Assembly: GCA_905331475.1 (NCBI GenBank)
Contig: CAJNYU010003070.1
Location: forward strand, 22,268-86,267
Length of the DNA stretch: 64,000 bases
Source of the DNA: Rotaria socialis
Lineage: Eukaryota > Rotifera > Eurotatoria > Philodinida > Philodinidae
Direction: 5' to 3'
This document shows positions 36,101 to 47,837 of this stretch, in pieces. Below the pieces are notes generated by a model that made no database searches, had not been told where the DNA came from, and worked only from the letters and a program-made list of their open reading frames with translations. The position numbers were made by a program, and so were the translations under genes. Numbering within the stretch: the stretch's first letter is position 1; each line of letters starts with the position of its first letter.

Positions 36101-38682
36101 CTAAATACAGAAAATAATTCTTCCCTAAATGCTTCAATCAAGATCTGAAAAAACAATTTTTTTCGACTCTGATCAGACATAGTGTTTCTGTGTAAACTTT
36201 AGTTTCGTCATTTCGTTAGGATAAGGTGGCTTATTTTTAGAGCTCACAGAGAACGGATTCAATTTTTTTTCTTTCTTACCTGATGATAATCCTTCTGTTG
36301 ATGAAGTTAATTTCAAAAATATTTCATCAAGTGTTACATTTTCTAACGAATATTTAATACTATCTTGTTCTAATTTTTCAAGTAAAGATATTAATTGTTG
36401 TCGATTAGGAACTTGTATAAATTGACTTTTTTTATCAATAATCCATTCTGTTGGTATATATGTTGGTATTTTATCCAAATGAAGACGATCACCTGGTGGA
36501 CCGAATTGTTGTTTTAATTCAAGAACTGTACCTTGTGCACGAATTTTGCCCGCATCGAGAATAATAATTGAATCGCAAAGTTCTTCAACTTCATCTAACA
36601 AATGTGAAGAAATCAATAATGTACGATTCATTTTGTTTTCTCGAAGCCATGACCAAAGTACTCGACGAGCTGCTGGATCGAGTGATGATGATGGTTCATC
36701 TAGAAAAACAAAATTGCTTCATTCAAGTCTATTAAAAACATATCGTTCTTACCCAAAATTATAACATTAGCTTGCCCAACAAATGCACATAGAATAGATA
36801 ATTTTCTTTGCATACCACCTGATAATGCATGACATAATCGATGACTATATTGATTCATGTCCATCATAGTAAGTAATTCTTTAATTTGATTATAATCAAC
36901 ATTATTTCCTTTTGATCGAACACGAGCATAGAATTCCAATTGTTCTCGAACAGTTAAATGTGAAAAAAGCATATCCTGCTGTGGACAATAACCAATACAT
37001 TGTTTCAGCTCATCTAAATTTTCATGTAAATCTTTATTATGAATTTCAATGGTACCACAATTGCATGATAGTAGACCACACATCATTTCCATTGTTGATG
37101 TTTTGCCTGCACCATTATGACCAATAAGACCATGAATAATAGATTTTTCAAGTTTAAATGATATGTGATCAACGGCTAGTTGTTGTTCAGTATTGAAACG
37201 ACCATAAGTTTTCGTTAAATTATTTATTCGAACTGTCGTATTTACATCCGGTAATGTTTCTACCATTTGCATGTCAATACTTTGACGTTGTTTGCTAGTT
37301 CTAAATCGATTATTAAAAAAATAATCTAACGGCCATGACCATGGACGTGGAATACCATATTTACCAGGTCGAACTTGTTCAAAATAATATGCTAGAAGCC
37401 ACATAAGAAGACTACCGAGTAACATATAAAACCAAATGAATATGACTTCACTGGTTAGATGCGCACGACCTAAATCATTGTTGATACGAAAGAGAATAAT
37501 CATTAAACGCTTTATTGAATAGAATGGTAACCAAGCTGAAGCGATAAGATGTAAAACGGGTGATAATCGTATAGGTGGAGCAACTGCAAGCCAACATGTG
37601 CCAACATAGATAAACCACGACCAAAGTGATGCTTTTAAATTACTACTAAAAAAATGCCCAACAAGTATAGCTCGTGACAGAACTTGAATAGACCATAAAA
37701 TAATCGTTGGTATAATTAACCAAATTGATACATACGGTAAATAAATACCTCCATCAAAAGAAAGTTTTAATATTAAAATTAATGATATATTTGGAATTAA
37801 TTGTATTATAAAAATTCTTAGAAACCAGGCAAAACTATTTAATATAGGACGAACTGAAATAAGACGAAGAAGTTCAGTGATTCCTTGATGTTTTTCATCG
37901 ATTAAAGAATGAAAAAGTAAATTGAAACTGTATAAAATACATCCATCAATAAAGATAAAAATTGTGATTAATGTAAAAGCAGGTGCCATCTGAAACAACG
38001 GATCGGATACATACGATGAACACGGCCATGAATAAATCGATAATGACTTCTTTTTTATTGTTGGTGGTGGATTTAACAGTGATGCAGTTGCCAGATAAGC
38101 TCTTAATAAATTACTTGCTGCTGCTATATTTGTACTTGAACATAAAGATAATGATGGATGTTGAACTGTGATGGGAGTTTGTTCATTTTTTAATACACTA
38201 TTATTATGACACCAATCGCGATTATCATACCGACATCGATAACTAATTATAGAGCCATTCACAGTATTATTGAGTATAATATTTCCATTGTGTCGTTTAG
38301 ATTTTTCTGTTAAATCAAAACTACTTCGTGGACATTGACGTTTAAAAGGACTAAGTAAGTTTTTGCTAACTATCTCTATAGTAATATCCGATGGTGGACA
38401 TTCGTACATTGATGTATAATTGAATACACGCATAGATTCCTCTTGTGGAATAGTAGAAGCTGAGTTCAGTTCAATATATGAAGGTCTGATTTGACCCAAT
38501 GGCACAGCTTCATCAAGAGGCTTAGATTTTGTATGTATCCATCGTATGAGAATTAAAAACAGAATACATATTAAAGGAAGAAGTAGTTCAAATATTATTT
38601 TAGGGCAACATCGACATGAACGACAACGCCATGCATAACGAAGAGATTTTTGAATTAATAACCACAGATGATATAGTAACAT
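33200..38682 (-). CDS. ABC subfamily A full transporter
   Basis: Five exons (38682-36753, 36699-36280, 36100-35753, 35473-34322, 33948-33200) keep frame and give about 1532 aa. Layout is TMD1-NBD1-TMD2-NBD2: an N-terminal helix (ELLLPLICILFLILIRW), an extracellular loop of ~200 residues with several Cys, a helical bundle, then NBD1 with Walker A GLIGHNGAGKTST, signature LSGGMQRKLS, Walker B ILDEPSSSLDP and H-loop SSH. The second half repeats this: one helix, a loop, helices between 35200 and 34560, and NBD2 with Walker A GFNGSGKTTT (split by an intron), Q-loop YCPQDD, signature LSGGTRRRLHLAL and LLLLDEPTAKVDP. ABCA proteins move lipids across membranes. Both ATP sites look intact. It is at the short end for the family, with small extracellular loops. 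Confidence 0.9.
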
Positions 38683-40307
38683 TTTTTGTTTTGATTTTTA
38701 TCAGATCAATAAATAATACTGTTACTTACATTTTCTGTTTCCTTCCGTTCAATTGATGAATGAACACTGCAATATAATATTATAAATGAAGATGTCGTGT
38801 CTGAACTGTCTGAACATGTCGAAAGAAAGAAACAACGAATGAATGTAAATGCGACTGTGATGGCAGCACACACCAGTACAGTTTGAGATAGATTATTGCG
38901 ATAGATTCCTCATTGATAGATATAAGAACATAAAATAGAGTAGCAAAATTATTCTTCGTTATTGAGTTTCAATGTAATAATAATATCTAAATTTGTACTA
39001 CGATATTTGAAAACTACCATAGATTTACCGAAACAAAAATTTCCCCACAAACGAAATGTTGTTATGTTGTGCTCGATACACTGACCTTTGAATAGTTCTT
39101 ATCTACGGTCATCTAAAAAAAAGCGATATATAACTGTCATCGTTCATTGCTTCTATATAAACTGTATACATCTCTCGATTAAATCTTTTTGTTTTTTACA
39201 AAGTTAAGTTAATCAATCAATTCGATATGTAATTGAATCATTGAGAGTACGGATTTCTACTTTAATATAAATGTTCGAATGATCATCATTTCACAACTTC
39301 ATTATTTATAAAATAACGATCAGATACAATGTAATCAAGAGTAGACTATTTTACATCAATCGGACATTCGTGTAATTCAATCTTTGTTGTATATATAATC
39401 TTTTTGCTATAGGTTAAACACGTAGAGATGATATTTCTTTTGTGAACAAATCGAATATATTGTGATGAAAAAATAAATAAATCGATGTCATCGTCATCTT
39501 TCATGAAATTTGATCACTAATCTTCAACAGTGATTGAAATTATTTGACAATCATCTTATGTTTAAAATATTTTTTCAAACGCTTTAGTAGAAGATTAAAA
39601 ATCTGATAGAACTTGTTTCCCTAATCGACTTTTCCCCGACGACTCCCCGGGGAGTCCCGGTAAAATAACAAAATTTCTGGGATTCTTCTAGGGAGAGTTG
39701 ACTAGGGTTACCTGAAATACACTTTCAATTGTATTTAAATTGTAAAAAAACGAATAGCCAGTGAAAAGCTAAGTGAAATGTTGGACCATCGCTGAGGAAC
39801 CAAAAGTTCGGTTCAAGATTAGAAGAAGACATGTCCACGAGGGAGTGTTCTCTACTTCAAGGCGAACTACCCGTGAAGGAAACTTTTACGTTGAAACATT
39901 GCGTAAAATAAATTTAGTGATGCCAAAGTCAGGTAGTCTGGATATCATAATAAAACATGCTTCTTAACATATGTTCTCATATAGATAAGTATATCACCAT
40001 GTATATTGGATTTTGAATGTCAGGAATATATCCGTCAAAGTCATCGCCTATTAAGAGACCTTCTGAAGAGGTTCTAACCTTTACATAGAAATATCAATGA
40101 ATGCAAAGCAAACAGAAATTTTCTTTTTTTCATTTGAATTTCTATCCATATCTTTTTAAATAGATATCATACGAATGCAATTGTTAAATATATAGTATGA
40201 TAATTATTTCTACTACATTCTATTTGTATTATGTATGATTTCTATGCTCGCTCGGTTTGTTTTTACATAAATAAAAGAAAAATTATATTAGAAATTTTTT
40301 TGACAAA
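38683..40307. other. Intergenic upstream of ABCA
   Basis: AT-rich. It holds the ABCA promoter region and a small GC-rich fold-back at about 39620-39709 (listed separately). The 64-codon frame at 39773-39967 has no recognisable domain. Confidence 0.5.
39620..39709. repeat. Tiny inverted-repeat element (~90 bp)
   Basis: The ends CCCTAATCGACTTTTCCC and (reverse complement) CCCTAGTCAACTCTCCC flank a core containing CTCCCCGGGGAG. It resembles a very short MITE, but no target duplication is clear. Confidence 0.4.
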
Positions 40308-41792
40308 TCAGAAATGTCCTTTGATATCGTCACAAGTATGTGATTCTTGATGATGATGATGATGATGAGTATTATGATATGTTTGCAAACCAAGACGTTC
40401 AAATAGTCTTTGTTTCATAGCAAATAAATCATCTTGCATCAATTTAAAACACATAGCCGTAAGAACAAGCCCAAATAGAAGATAGAGAGCACATAGAATC
40501 GATTTTCCATTCTTATTTTCTGTTAATGTTCCTTTGCCAGGTACCAAATCGCCAAGACCTATAGTAGTAAATGTAATAAACGAAAAATAAGCACCATCAA
40601 CATAAGACCATCCTTCCCAATGAGAAAATAAAACAGCACCGGCTACAATATATAAAGCGAGTACACCCAATGTTGCTGCAATCGGTACATGTTGTACAGT
40701 TTCATCGTCGATCTAAGAAGAAAATTATTTATTGTTGTTCTCAATTAAAATGTTCTATTATGCACACTTCAAAAGATAATTTTGATCGTTGTCGTCGTTT
40801 TTGTCTACGTCGTTTGATCATTCGTTGAGAAAAATTAATTGTCAATGAGTAATATTTGATAAAGAAAAAAGCAAGTAGATCACCCGTATTTGTTAAACAC
40901 ATAATCATAATCGGAATTCCGAACATAGCATAAATACATGTCGTAACTTTGCCTAATATTGATTTTGGTGCTATATTTCCATATCCAACTGTAGTTATCA
41001 CCGTTGCTGAATAGAGCATTGCCGTTGAAAATGTCCATTTTTGATTATAGGATACGTCTGTTCTCGTATCATGTTTATCAGTGAGTTTTTCTTGTTCAGC
41101 TTGCATTCTCGCTAATTCTTCATCAACTAATTTATCAAATCTTTCATTATTAACTTGTACACGCCAACCAGTATTATCATAACCATCTTGACGTGACATC
41201 ATTCCACGCCAAAGTGCATAACGTAATTCAAATGAGGCATTTAACATCCAATTAAATTCATCGGTAGCTATATGACGAATATTTCGAATTCCACGTGTAT
41301 GTTCACGTTTGATTTGTTCATTTTTATGAGATTCATATTTCGATTCAATAGTATAGAAGATAAGACCACCGAGAGCAACATAAGCAAAAACAAGAATCGA
41401 CAAGCCAACTTGAGAAAATAAAAATTGAGAAAAAACATGACAAAAATCACGTCGAAATCGTTTCCAAGAGCAACAATTAAAGCAATAATTCCAAATAATA
41501 TTATGCTCATGAGTTGTAGTAGACGGAAGATGAACAGACGAAGGTGATCGAGCTAATACATGATATGGAATATCACCATGTTCATCAAAAGAGACTAATG
41601 GCGCACGACACGATTGATTTGATACTATTGGTACATGAGATACTTCGATCGAAACTCGTTTAAACTAAACATAAATCAAAGGTTCTTTTTAATAGAAAAC
41701 AAAAACACTTCATTGCCAATGGTAAGAAATCTCACAGATGTTGAAGTTGTTGTACTATAGCTACTGTGATGGCTACGTGCTGCATAATTCAT
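40308..41792 (-). CDS. Two-pore-domain potassium channel (K2P)
   Basis: Three exons, 41792-41736, 41664-40768 and 40712-40308, about 452 aa. After a cytosolic N-terminus comes the first helix (GLSILVFAYVALGGLIFYTIE), then an unusually long extracellular cap region (~100 residues, highly charged). The first pore has filter TVGYGN, the second TIGLGD, each followed by its helix (GIPIMIMCLTNTGDLLAFFF; SILCALYLLFGLVLTAMCF). The variant TIGLGD in pore two is normal for K2P channels. The linker is strongly basic (KRRRQKRRQRSK), and the C-terminus has a His run (six) encoded by a GAT/ATG-type triplet repeat. Expected to carry background K+ current in the plasma membrane. Subtype cannot be assigned. 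Confidence 0.92.
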
Positions 41793-43000
41793 TGTCTATA
41801 TCTCACTATAATATGGCATGTTAATGCGATGAAAAATATTTTTTTGTGCCTCTTTCTTTTCCTCTGTTTATCAATTGTGCTAATTTTTCCTGCGGTAAGT
41901 ATCAATCAATCGAAAAAATGTGATTTTATCGCTACCTGTTTGTCGTCAGCATCATTATCATCGATACTGATCGCAGTATGGTCGATAGCTACTTTCCACA
42001 TAATTGTTTGCACACTTATTCAAGTATGTTACACGTATAAATGATCGGCAGACAAATGTATTGACACGTTCAATTGTCGTTTCTTTTTTTCCTCAACGTT
42101 TTCCGAAAAATGACTAGTAACGGCGACAAACATTATGTTTGCCCTTCCGGCCATACTATATGCTATGATTTTCTTACGTCAACGATGGCCGTGTATGCAG
42201 AATTGTTAGTTCTTCGGATCGTTATGGCTCATATAACAGTAAACAAACATAGTCAATAACACCTGTTGCTTTGCTTCAATAATTCTTCAATTTTCTTCTT
42301 CATGAGATAAAATTTTTGGTGTCAAAAAGAAAAAGAAATTTTTCATTTCATTTAAACAAAAAAATGATTCATAGAAAGAAAAACCGAAAATATTAATGGC
42401 GACTAAAATGAACAATATTATTTATCTCGGCAATTTGTTTTTCTTTCTCTTATGTCAGATAAAGTTAATGTGGTGCTTTCTCTGCATGACTGGGCATAGA
42501 TACTAGCAAATGATTGAAGATGAACGATAATAGATTTGACAATATTCATAAGTGTTTGTGAGTATCTTAACAGTTTACCGACTGTAAATGTTTGTATTCA
42601 CTCGGTAGGAATTTTACAATCGGTTTCCGATACGAGGGATTCATTGTTTTTGGAAGAAATTTTTTATCGACTGTTTTTAATCAATATTCTGTTTTCTATT
42701 GTTCGATAACGTTACTGATATATTGACTCTACTTTTGTTGAGTCTACCTGTTAATTTATAATGATTGTTCTTTTGATTGTTGACATAGAAAATGTTATGG
42801 GAAAAAGTTTTTCTTTTATCGATTCATCGTATCGTAGATAAAAAGCATTTTTAAATAGGAAATCAAATATTTCGTACATGTGGCGCATTAAAAAAGAAAA
42901 GAAAGAAGCATTTATATAGAATCATTCGGTGCATGCGTGATACGTCGATATAAAAGACGCTGATATAAATTTATTTATCACCAGAAGTATCAGTGACGTC
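41793..43000. other. Region upstream of the K2P gene, no supported gene
   Basis: Contains 60-92 codon plus-strand frames (41766-42044, 42074-42259) with hydrophobic low-complexity content and no recognised domain. Upstream exons of the gene interrupted at 43036 could lie here, but none could be placed. Confidence 0.4.
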
Positions 43001-43035
43001 AAGATCAGCTTTTCTTATACAAGTTGCATCTGTTC

Positions 43036-44067
43036 CAGGGTTACCAAATTCAAATTTTAGAAAACAGGAGTTTTTCAGAAGAAATTTGCTCGTAAATCAG
43101 GAGAAAAATCAGGAGTGATTTTTTGACACTCAACAGTCATCGGGTGGTTTTTATCTGACAACATCCGATTTTTCACTAATAGACACGTTAAACTCTTTTC
43201 CTATAATGAGATTGAGGCTGAAAATTTCCTTGTAGATGAATTATAATTGAAAATAGAATGCGGACTTCATAAATTTTATTTAAATAGATAACTAAAACGT
43301 GCTCATGAGAATAAATAGTAAAAAATACTTAACCAGTTTACTCAGCAATTCATAGCAGTTTGGTGACGTGACTCTACTTATCTACCGATTGAATATTTCT
43401 TCGAAAGATCTGGTTCATTGAAAAGATAATGATAAAATTGTACGAAAGTGAAATGGGCAGTGTTGCCAGATTCGCACATTTTGCGGAAAAATTCGGGATT
43501 TCTGAAGTTTTTCCGAATTTACAAAGCTTTTCTCGATTTTTTCTAAATTTTGAAAAATAACTCTGGATTTTTTTGGATTTTCGAGGTTCACATCGGGTAA
43601 CATTGTTGTATGAGCACTTCTTTTATTTAAATATATGTTGTAGATATGTATAAAGAGTGTCTTTGTTCGGAATCCGCTAGAGTGAAACGTACTTTAAATG
43701 ACAAAAACTGACCCGAAAAATCTTTCCGGATTTTTCCGCATTTAAAAAACCCACAATTTTTTTGTATTTTCAAGTTCGACATCTAACAACACTGCAAATG
43801 AGTGTTTATTTTAATCTTTAACTCAGCTCGAACTAAATCATGGTTCATTTGATTTCGATTGTCATTCTATATAAAAGTTTAACATTTAAATAGATTTGTT
43901 CCTTTCTCTTTAAAAACGCAATAGGTTCAAAACGTTGCTAATCGTCACATTAAAAAAATCAGGAGAAAATATTAAAAAGCAGCTCCTGAAATCAGGAGAT
44001 TTCTTGTCAGGAGAAAAGTTTCAAAACCAGGAGATCCCTGGTCAAAACAGGAGCTTTGGTAATCCTG
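43036..44067. mobile_element. hAT-type non-autonomous element (1032 bp)
   Basis: Inverted termini CAGGGTTACCAAA and CAGGATTACCAAA (from the right end). A perfect 8-bp target duplication ATCTGTTC lies at 43028-43035 and 44068-44075. Repeats of AGGAGAAA/CAGGAG motifs occur near both ends. No transposase frame is present. A second MITE (43458-43794) has inserted inside it. Confidence 0.85.
43458..43794. mobile_element. Nested hAT-type MITE (337 bp)
   Basis: Termini CAGTGTTGCCAGATTCG and (reverse complement of the right end) CAGTGTTGTTAGATGTCG. It is flanked by GAAATGGG and CAAATGAG, which match at six of eight positions and read as a decayed 8-bp duplication. It lies wholly inside the 43036-44067 element, so it inserted later. 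The interior is TTT(C/G)CGGATTTTT-rich. Confidence 0.75.
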
Positions 44068-44334
44068 ATCTGTTCCTGGCAATCAAGTTGGTCAACGACA
44101 GTTTGAACAGAGTCGCTATTTACATGAGTTGCTTGTGAATGCACTGATTGATCTAGACGAAGAAAAATGTCGTAAAGAACAAATAAAAATATTGTCCAAA
44201 TTAGTTCCACAACATAAAATTGTTCTTCGATCACGATTTTCACAAACAGCTCAATGGGGTCTAGAACCAAATATGTTTATTGAAGTAAATAGAATTTTAT
44301 TCACTACGAAGACAGATATTTCAAAAGTGAAATA

Positions 44335-44859
44335 ATAATTTTCAAAGAAAAACCAGACTACAGTCATTTTTGTTTCGAGTAGTTTCCTGTTTTTCACTAT
44401 TGCAGTAGATTTTTATACGTAATGGCCGTTGATATAAATTGATAAAGTCTGTAGGTGAGAGGATGAGTGCGAAAATGTGACTTATACATACATCCTGTTG
44501 TTTCAGAAGAAAAAGCAGCCGGTGTAAATTCTAGAATATTGTCTTGCATATACCAATCGTATTGTTTTACATGAACATGTTTTTTTTTTGTGTAGTTGAT
44601 AACAGTTTTGCATATTGTAATCTCTTAGATTAGGCTGTAGATGAAACTTCATATAATAGGATTAACACTTGTGGCTTCCCTATATGTTATAGTTCCTCTC
44701 TGATATTTGTTGTTGTAGATTAATTTTGTAGGTTTTTCTTCAAAAACTAAGAAGCATGCTTAAAATCATGTTAATCAGAAATCATTTAAATAAACTCTTC
44801 GTGCCCAAAATTGAATAGGATTACATGTTTATTTATTTTTACTATTTCAAAGGTTTACG
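44335..44859. other. Spacer or intron between two coding segments
   Basis: AT-rich. It ends in a plausible splice acceptor (TTATTTTTACTATTTCAAAG) directly before the reading frame at 44860, so it may be an intron rather than intergenic sequence. Confidence 0.4.
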
Positions 44860-45353
44860 GTGATGAACATCAGGCACGTATAATAAGTGCACTTTTTGGT
44901 AAAGCATTTTGTCAAGATGGTATCGGCATTGGCTGTGGAGAAGGCGAAGGAGAAAATCATTCTGTCCTAATTGTTAATAAAGATTGGAATAACGATCAGG
45001 AACGAATAAATCTTGTTTCGAAAATTCTTTACTATTACTCGTTACTGTCCGCACAACTTGATATTAATGGAGAACTAGCATTTCATGATTATTCCATGTC
45101 ATCATATTCATCTAATGATATTATTCAATTAATTAATAGTGAAAATAATAATAATGAACAATTTTTTATTGAAGAAAGACAAGTGAAAAGTAAACGTGTT
45201 GATCAAACCGAATATGAAAATTTATTAATGCTTCTCGAGTCATCGAATATGCGTCATATATTTAATAGATTAAGACACGCACATGTTCGTCTTTTCTCCG
45301 GATATGCATGTGCTTCACTGGCGCTACCATCCGTATCAATAAAACGACGATAA
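44860..45353 (+). CDS. Unidentified protein, probably a 3' terminal exon
   Basis: An open frame begins after a good acceptor and has no ATG near its 5' end, so it is most likely the last exon of a spliced gene. It reads VYGDEHQARIISALFGKAFC, then a Gly/Glu turn (GIGCGEGEGEN), a Leu-rich helical part (INLVSKILYYYSLLSAQLDI), an Asn/Glu-rich linker and a C-terminus LRHAHVRLFSGYACASLALP ending SIKRR and TAA. No family recognised. It could belong with the exon interrupted at 43036, since DISK joins to VYGDEH in frame if the donor is at 44328. Confidence 0.5.
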
Positions 45354-45617
45354 AAACGGCGTGAACAAAAGTAAGATATACATGACAAAAATAATCTTCT
45401 CTCAATTTCGCCTCCTCATTTATGTTCAGTAATTTTTGCCTGCAGTCGGCCGTGTATGTGTCTTACAGATAGCAATTGCTTTTGTCACTATACATTCACC
45501 TTCACTTTACATATTCCTTCGTCAGTTCGTACTTGATTTACATTTGTTTTTTCGTTTTTTTGCTTCTTTCTTTCCCCGTGAATATTTGTCAGTGAAACGA
45601 AGCGTTACAAAATAAAA

Positions 45618-46187
45618 ATGCGACTGACGAATATGCATTTGATGATCATAGCTATATGTGTTATAATAAATTTTATCATTCCTACAGCTCAACTTTCAAT
45701 TGGATTTGGTTTTATTGTTGGCGACGGACAGAATCCTAATGCTCAATGTGCATCAGCACCTGATTTACCATTACTCATGGCATTCGGTGGTATATTCACA
45801 TTGTTTTTCTTAGGTATAGCGTATGGTTTTATTATAATAATTTCTGCGCCAAGTAAACCTGGAAGTGATGTGGCTGGTAAAATGCCTAAGGTTCTCGTTG
45901 GTATGCGAATCTTTTAAATCAAAAAATCAAAAAATTAATTTTGAATATTTATTAAGGTCTTTATAGTTGTTTCTTTGGAGCGATTGCATTTATCATCTTT
46001 ATTCTCACACAAATTCGGGTTTATGGAGCGTATTCATATGGTTTTCAAACTGGAATTGCAAATAGAAATGATTTTTGTAAGGCAATACTGATGCATGGCT
46101 CTTTAGCTATCATTATTCTTACGTATCTTAATATGTTTGTTTTTACCGGCGTACTTTTATTCTTTTCAATACGAAGAGCAACGTAGA
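45618..46187 (+). CDS. Small four-transmembrane protein, family unknown
   Basis: Two exons, 45618-45900 and 45957-46187, with a 56-nt intron (GTATGC...TTAAG), giving about 170 aa. There is an N-terminal signal-like helix (MHLMIIAICVIINFIIPTAQ), a short loop with one Cys, a second helix (LPLLMAFGGIFTLFFLGIAY), a third from the start of exon 2 (CFFGAIAFIIFILTQIRVYG) and a fourth near the end (LAIIILTYLNMFVFTGVLLF), then SIRRAT. The topology resembles claudin/tetraspan-like proteins, but no signature motif of those families is seen. A poly(A)-like AATAAA lies near 46264. Confidence 0.7.
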
Positions 46188-46761
46188 AGAACACTAAGAA
46201 TTCGATGGTCGAATTATGACGGATTATATAAATTATAGACTGAAAGATATGATGAATTTTCTGTAATAAAAGGTTTTCTTAATTGAATAGACTAACAATT
46301 GTATGAGTTTCTAATTAATCAAAAAGCAGCCATTTCAAACTTAAATCATGTTCAATTTGCGAAAGCAATCAATACTTAGAAGGTCTCGAAAGAGCCATTC
46401 GATGCATTTCACCTACTTATAACCAATCTTCATATTTTATAGATTACATTAATAGATTTATGCAATTCTTAGATACTTATATTAGTGAATAACGGATTTA
46501 ATAGATTTACCAATCAAAATTTCAATACAATTCTTTTTCAATCCAAATTGAAATCCGCTTGACCAAAATATAAATTCGAAAGAATAACATGTACTTTGAT
46601 GTTATCAATGCGGCTGATGGGTGATTCAAGAAAATATATCTTTATACGATAGAAAAATAACAAGCGTTGAAAAAATGAAAAATGATTATTATCAGAAGTT
46701 TTAAAACGTTGTCTTTTTTTTTTACTAACAATAGAGAGACTCAGTATTTTCCAGTATGAAT

Positions 46762-47837
46762 TCAAGTCTTGGAAAACTCAGAAATCGAATATGTCGTAGA
46801 TAATTTATTTTTAAATCGAAGCCATATGAGAACACCTCCAATAATAGCCAATACACCTTCTAAACATAGTATAACTATAAGAGCAATGGTACCCGAACAA
46901 AGTTTCGGTTTTTTATCCGATGGCTGTTGTGAACGAGTTTTTGCTAACCGATTAAGAAGCGCACCAAGTCGACGACCACCATCAACAAGACGTTGTTCAA
47001 CGATTGGTATATTTCTTTGATAATAAATTTCTCCTAAAGTAAAATTAGTTGAAGCATTCATGGTGACATTGTTTTCATCGAAATAGATTTGTGAACAAAT
47101 TAAATTTATATTTTGTTCATTCAATTGTTCCAAATTATCGTCAATCTGTGATGTTTGATTAATCATTAATTGATAAATATAATCGTAATAAAGAGAAGTA
47201 TTCTGTTGAAAATCTTTTTCTAAGCGTACCTCTATTAAACCTACATCCCAGAGAAAATGGAGATTCGTTCGAGACGTTTCATTCATAAAAGTTCCTAAAT
47301 AGAATGAATTCATTTCAATTAATTTTTTTCGTTTCTGATTACTTTACCTACAACACTGTTGCCTCCACGATCACCTCGAAATCCTGTATGTAAAGGTTGA
47401 TGGATATCACCCAAAAAATGAATAAGAAAATACAATGCTTCTTCTTGTTGTATATGATCATGTTCAGTTACTAATCGTTTCGTGTAGTTTTTTATGGCAC
47501 CAAGGATACATTGATCATTAATACAATCTCGTTCTGGTTGATAGTCACAACTCAAATCAGGAATATTCACGTAGTGTAATATTCGAGACCATTGCCAATT
47601 AGCATAACCAGTAGGATTATTATTTTCACTGAGTATAGAATCAGCCCATGAAGACATGGCACTTAAATTTCCATTCCAGTGCCAAGGAGTCAGTGATCGA
47701 ATCCATTCTGGTGCTGAATCAACCAGTTGACTTTGAGCAAGACGTACAGTTATACTGTGACCAACACGTCCCCAACCATTTACATGTGGATAAGTGTCAC
47801 AAAAAAGCGCCAACAATAACCAATGTGTTAAGAACAT
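46762..47837 (-). CDS. S1/P1-type nuclease with C-terminal membrane anchor
   Basis: Two exons, 47837-47348 and 47294-46762, about 340 aa. The start at MFLTHWLLLALFCDTYPHVN gives a signal peptide whose cleavage leaves an N-terminal Trp (WGRVGH), which this family uses to bind zinc. Other family motifs are present: WADSI, HYVNIP, DCINDQCILGAI, the His/Asp cluster FLIHFLGDIHQPLH, DRGGN and TNLHFLWD. These Zn3 enzymes cut single-stranded DNA/RNA and remove 3' phosphates. The extra C-terminal helix (IALIVILCLEGVLAIIGGVL) plus a short basic tail makes it a type I membrane protein, as in trypanosomatid 3'-nucleotidase/nucleases. Probably extracellular or lysosomal. The family is rare in animals, so lateral acquisition is likely but unproven. 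Confidence 0.9.

Larger units (their letters stand above)
43001..44334 (+). pseudogene. Coding exon apparently split by a hAT insertion
   Basis: Before the element, a plus-strand frame after a possible acceptor (TTATCACCAG near 42985) reads TSRSAFLIQVASV. Immediately after the element and its 8-bp duplication it continues in the same frame as PGNQVGQRQFEQSRYLHELL and runs on to NRILFTTKTDISKVK and a TAA near 44334. The empty site is open across the junction, which suggests a protein-coding exon interrupted by the transposon on this haplotype. Family unknown. The exon might splice on from DISK to the frame at 44860 (VYGDEHQARIISAL), making one gene. Confidence 0.5.

Noticed and set aside
36101-36279. 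Apparent stop in the ABCA gene after the first nucleotide-binding domain
   Set aside because: A strong donor (CAG|GTAAGA) at 36279 and an acceptor at 36101 restore the frame, so it is an intron and not a broken gene.
41766-42044. Hydrophobic 92-codon plus frame resembling a membrane protein
   Set aside because: It overlaps the first coding exon of the K2P gene on the other strand, and its hydrophobicity follows from T-rich sequence.
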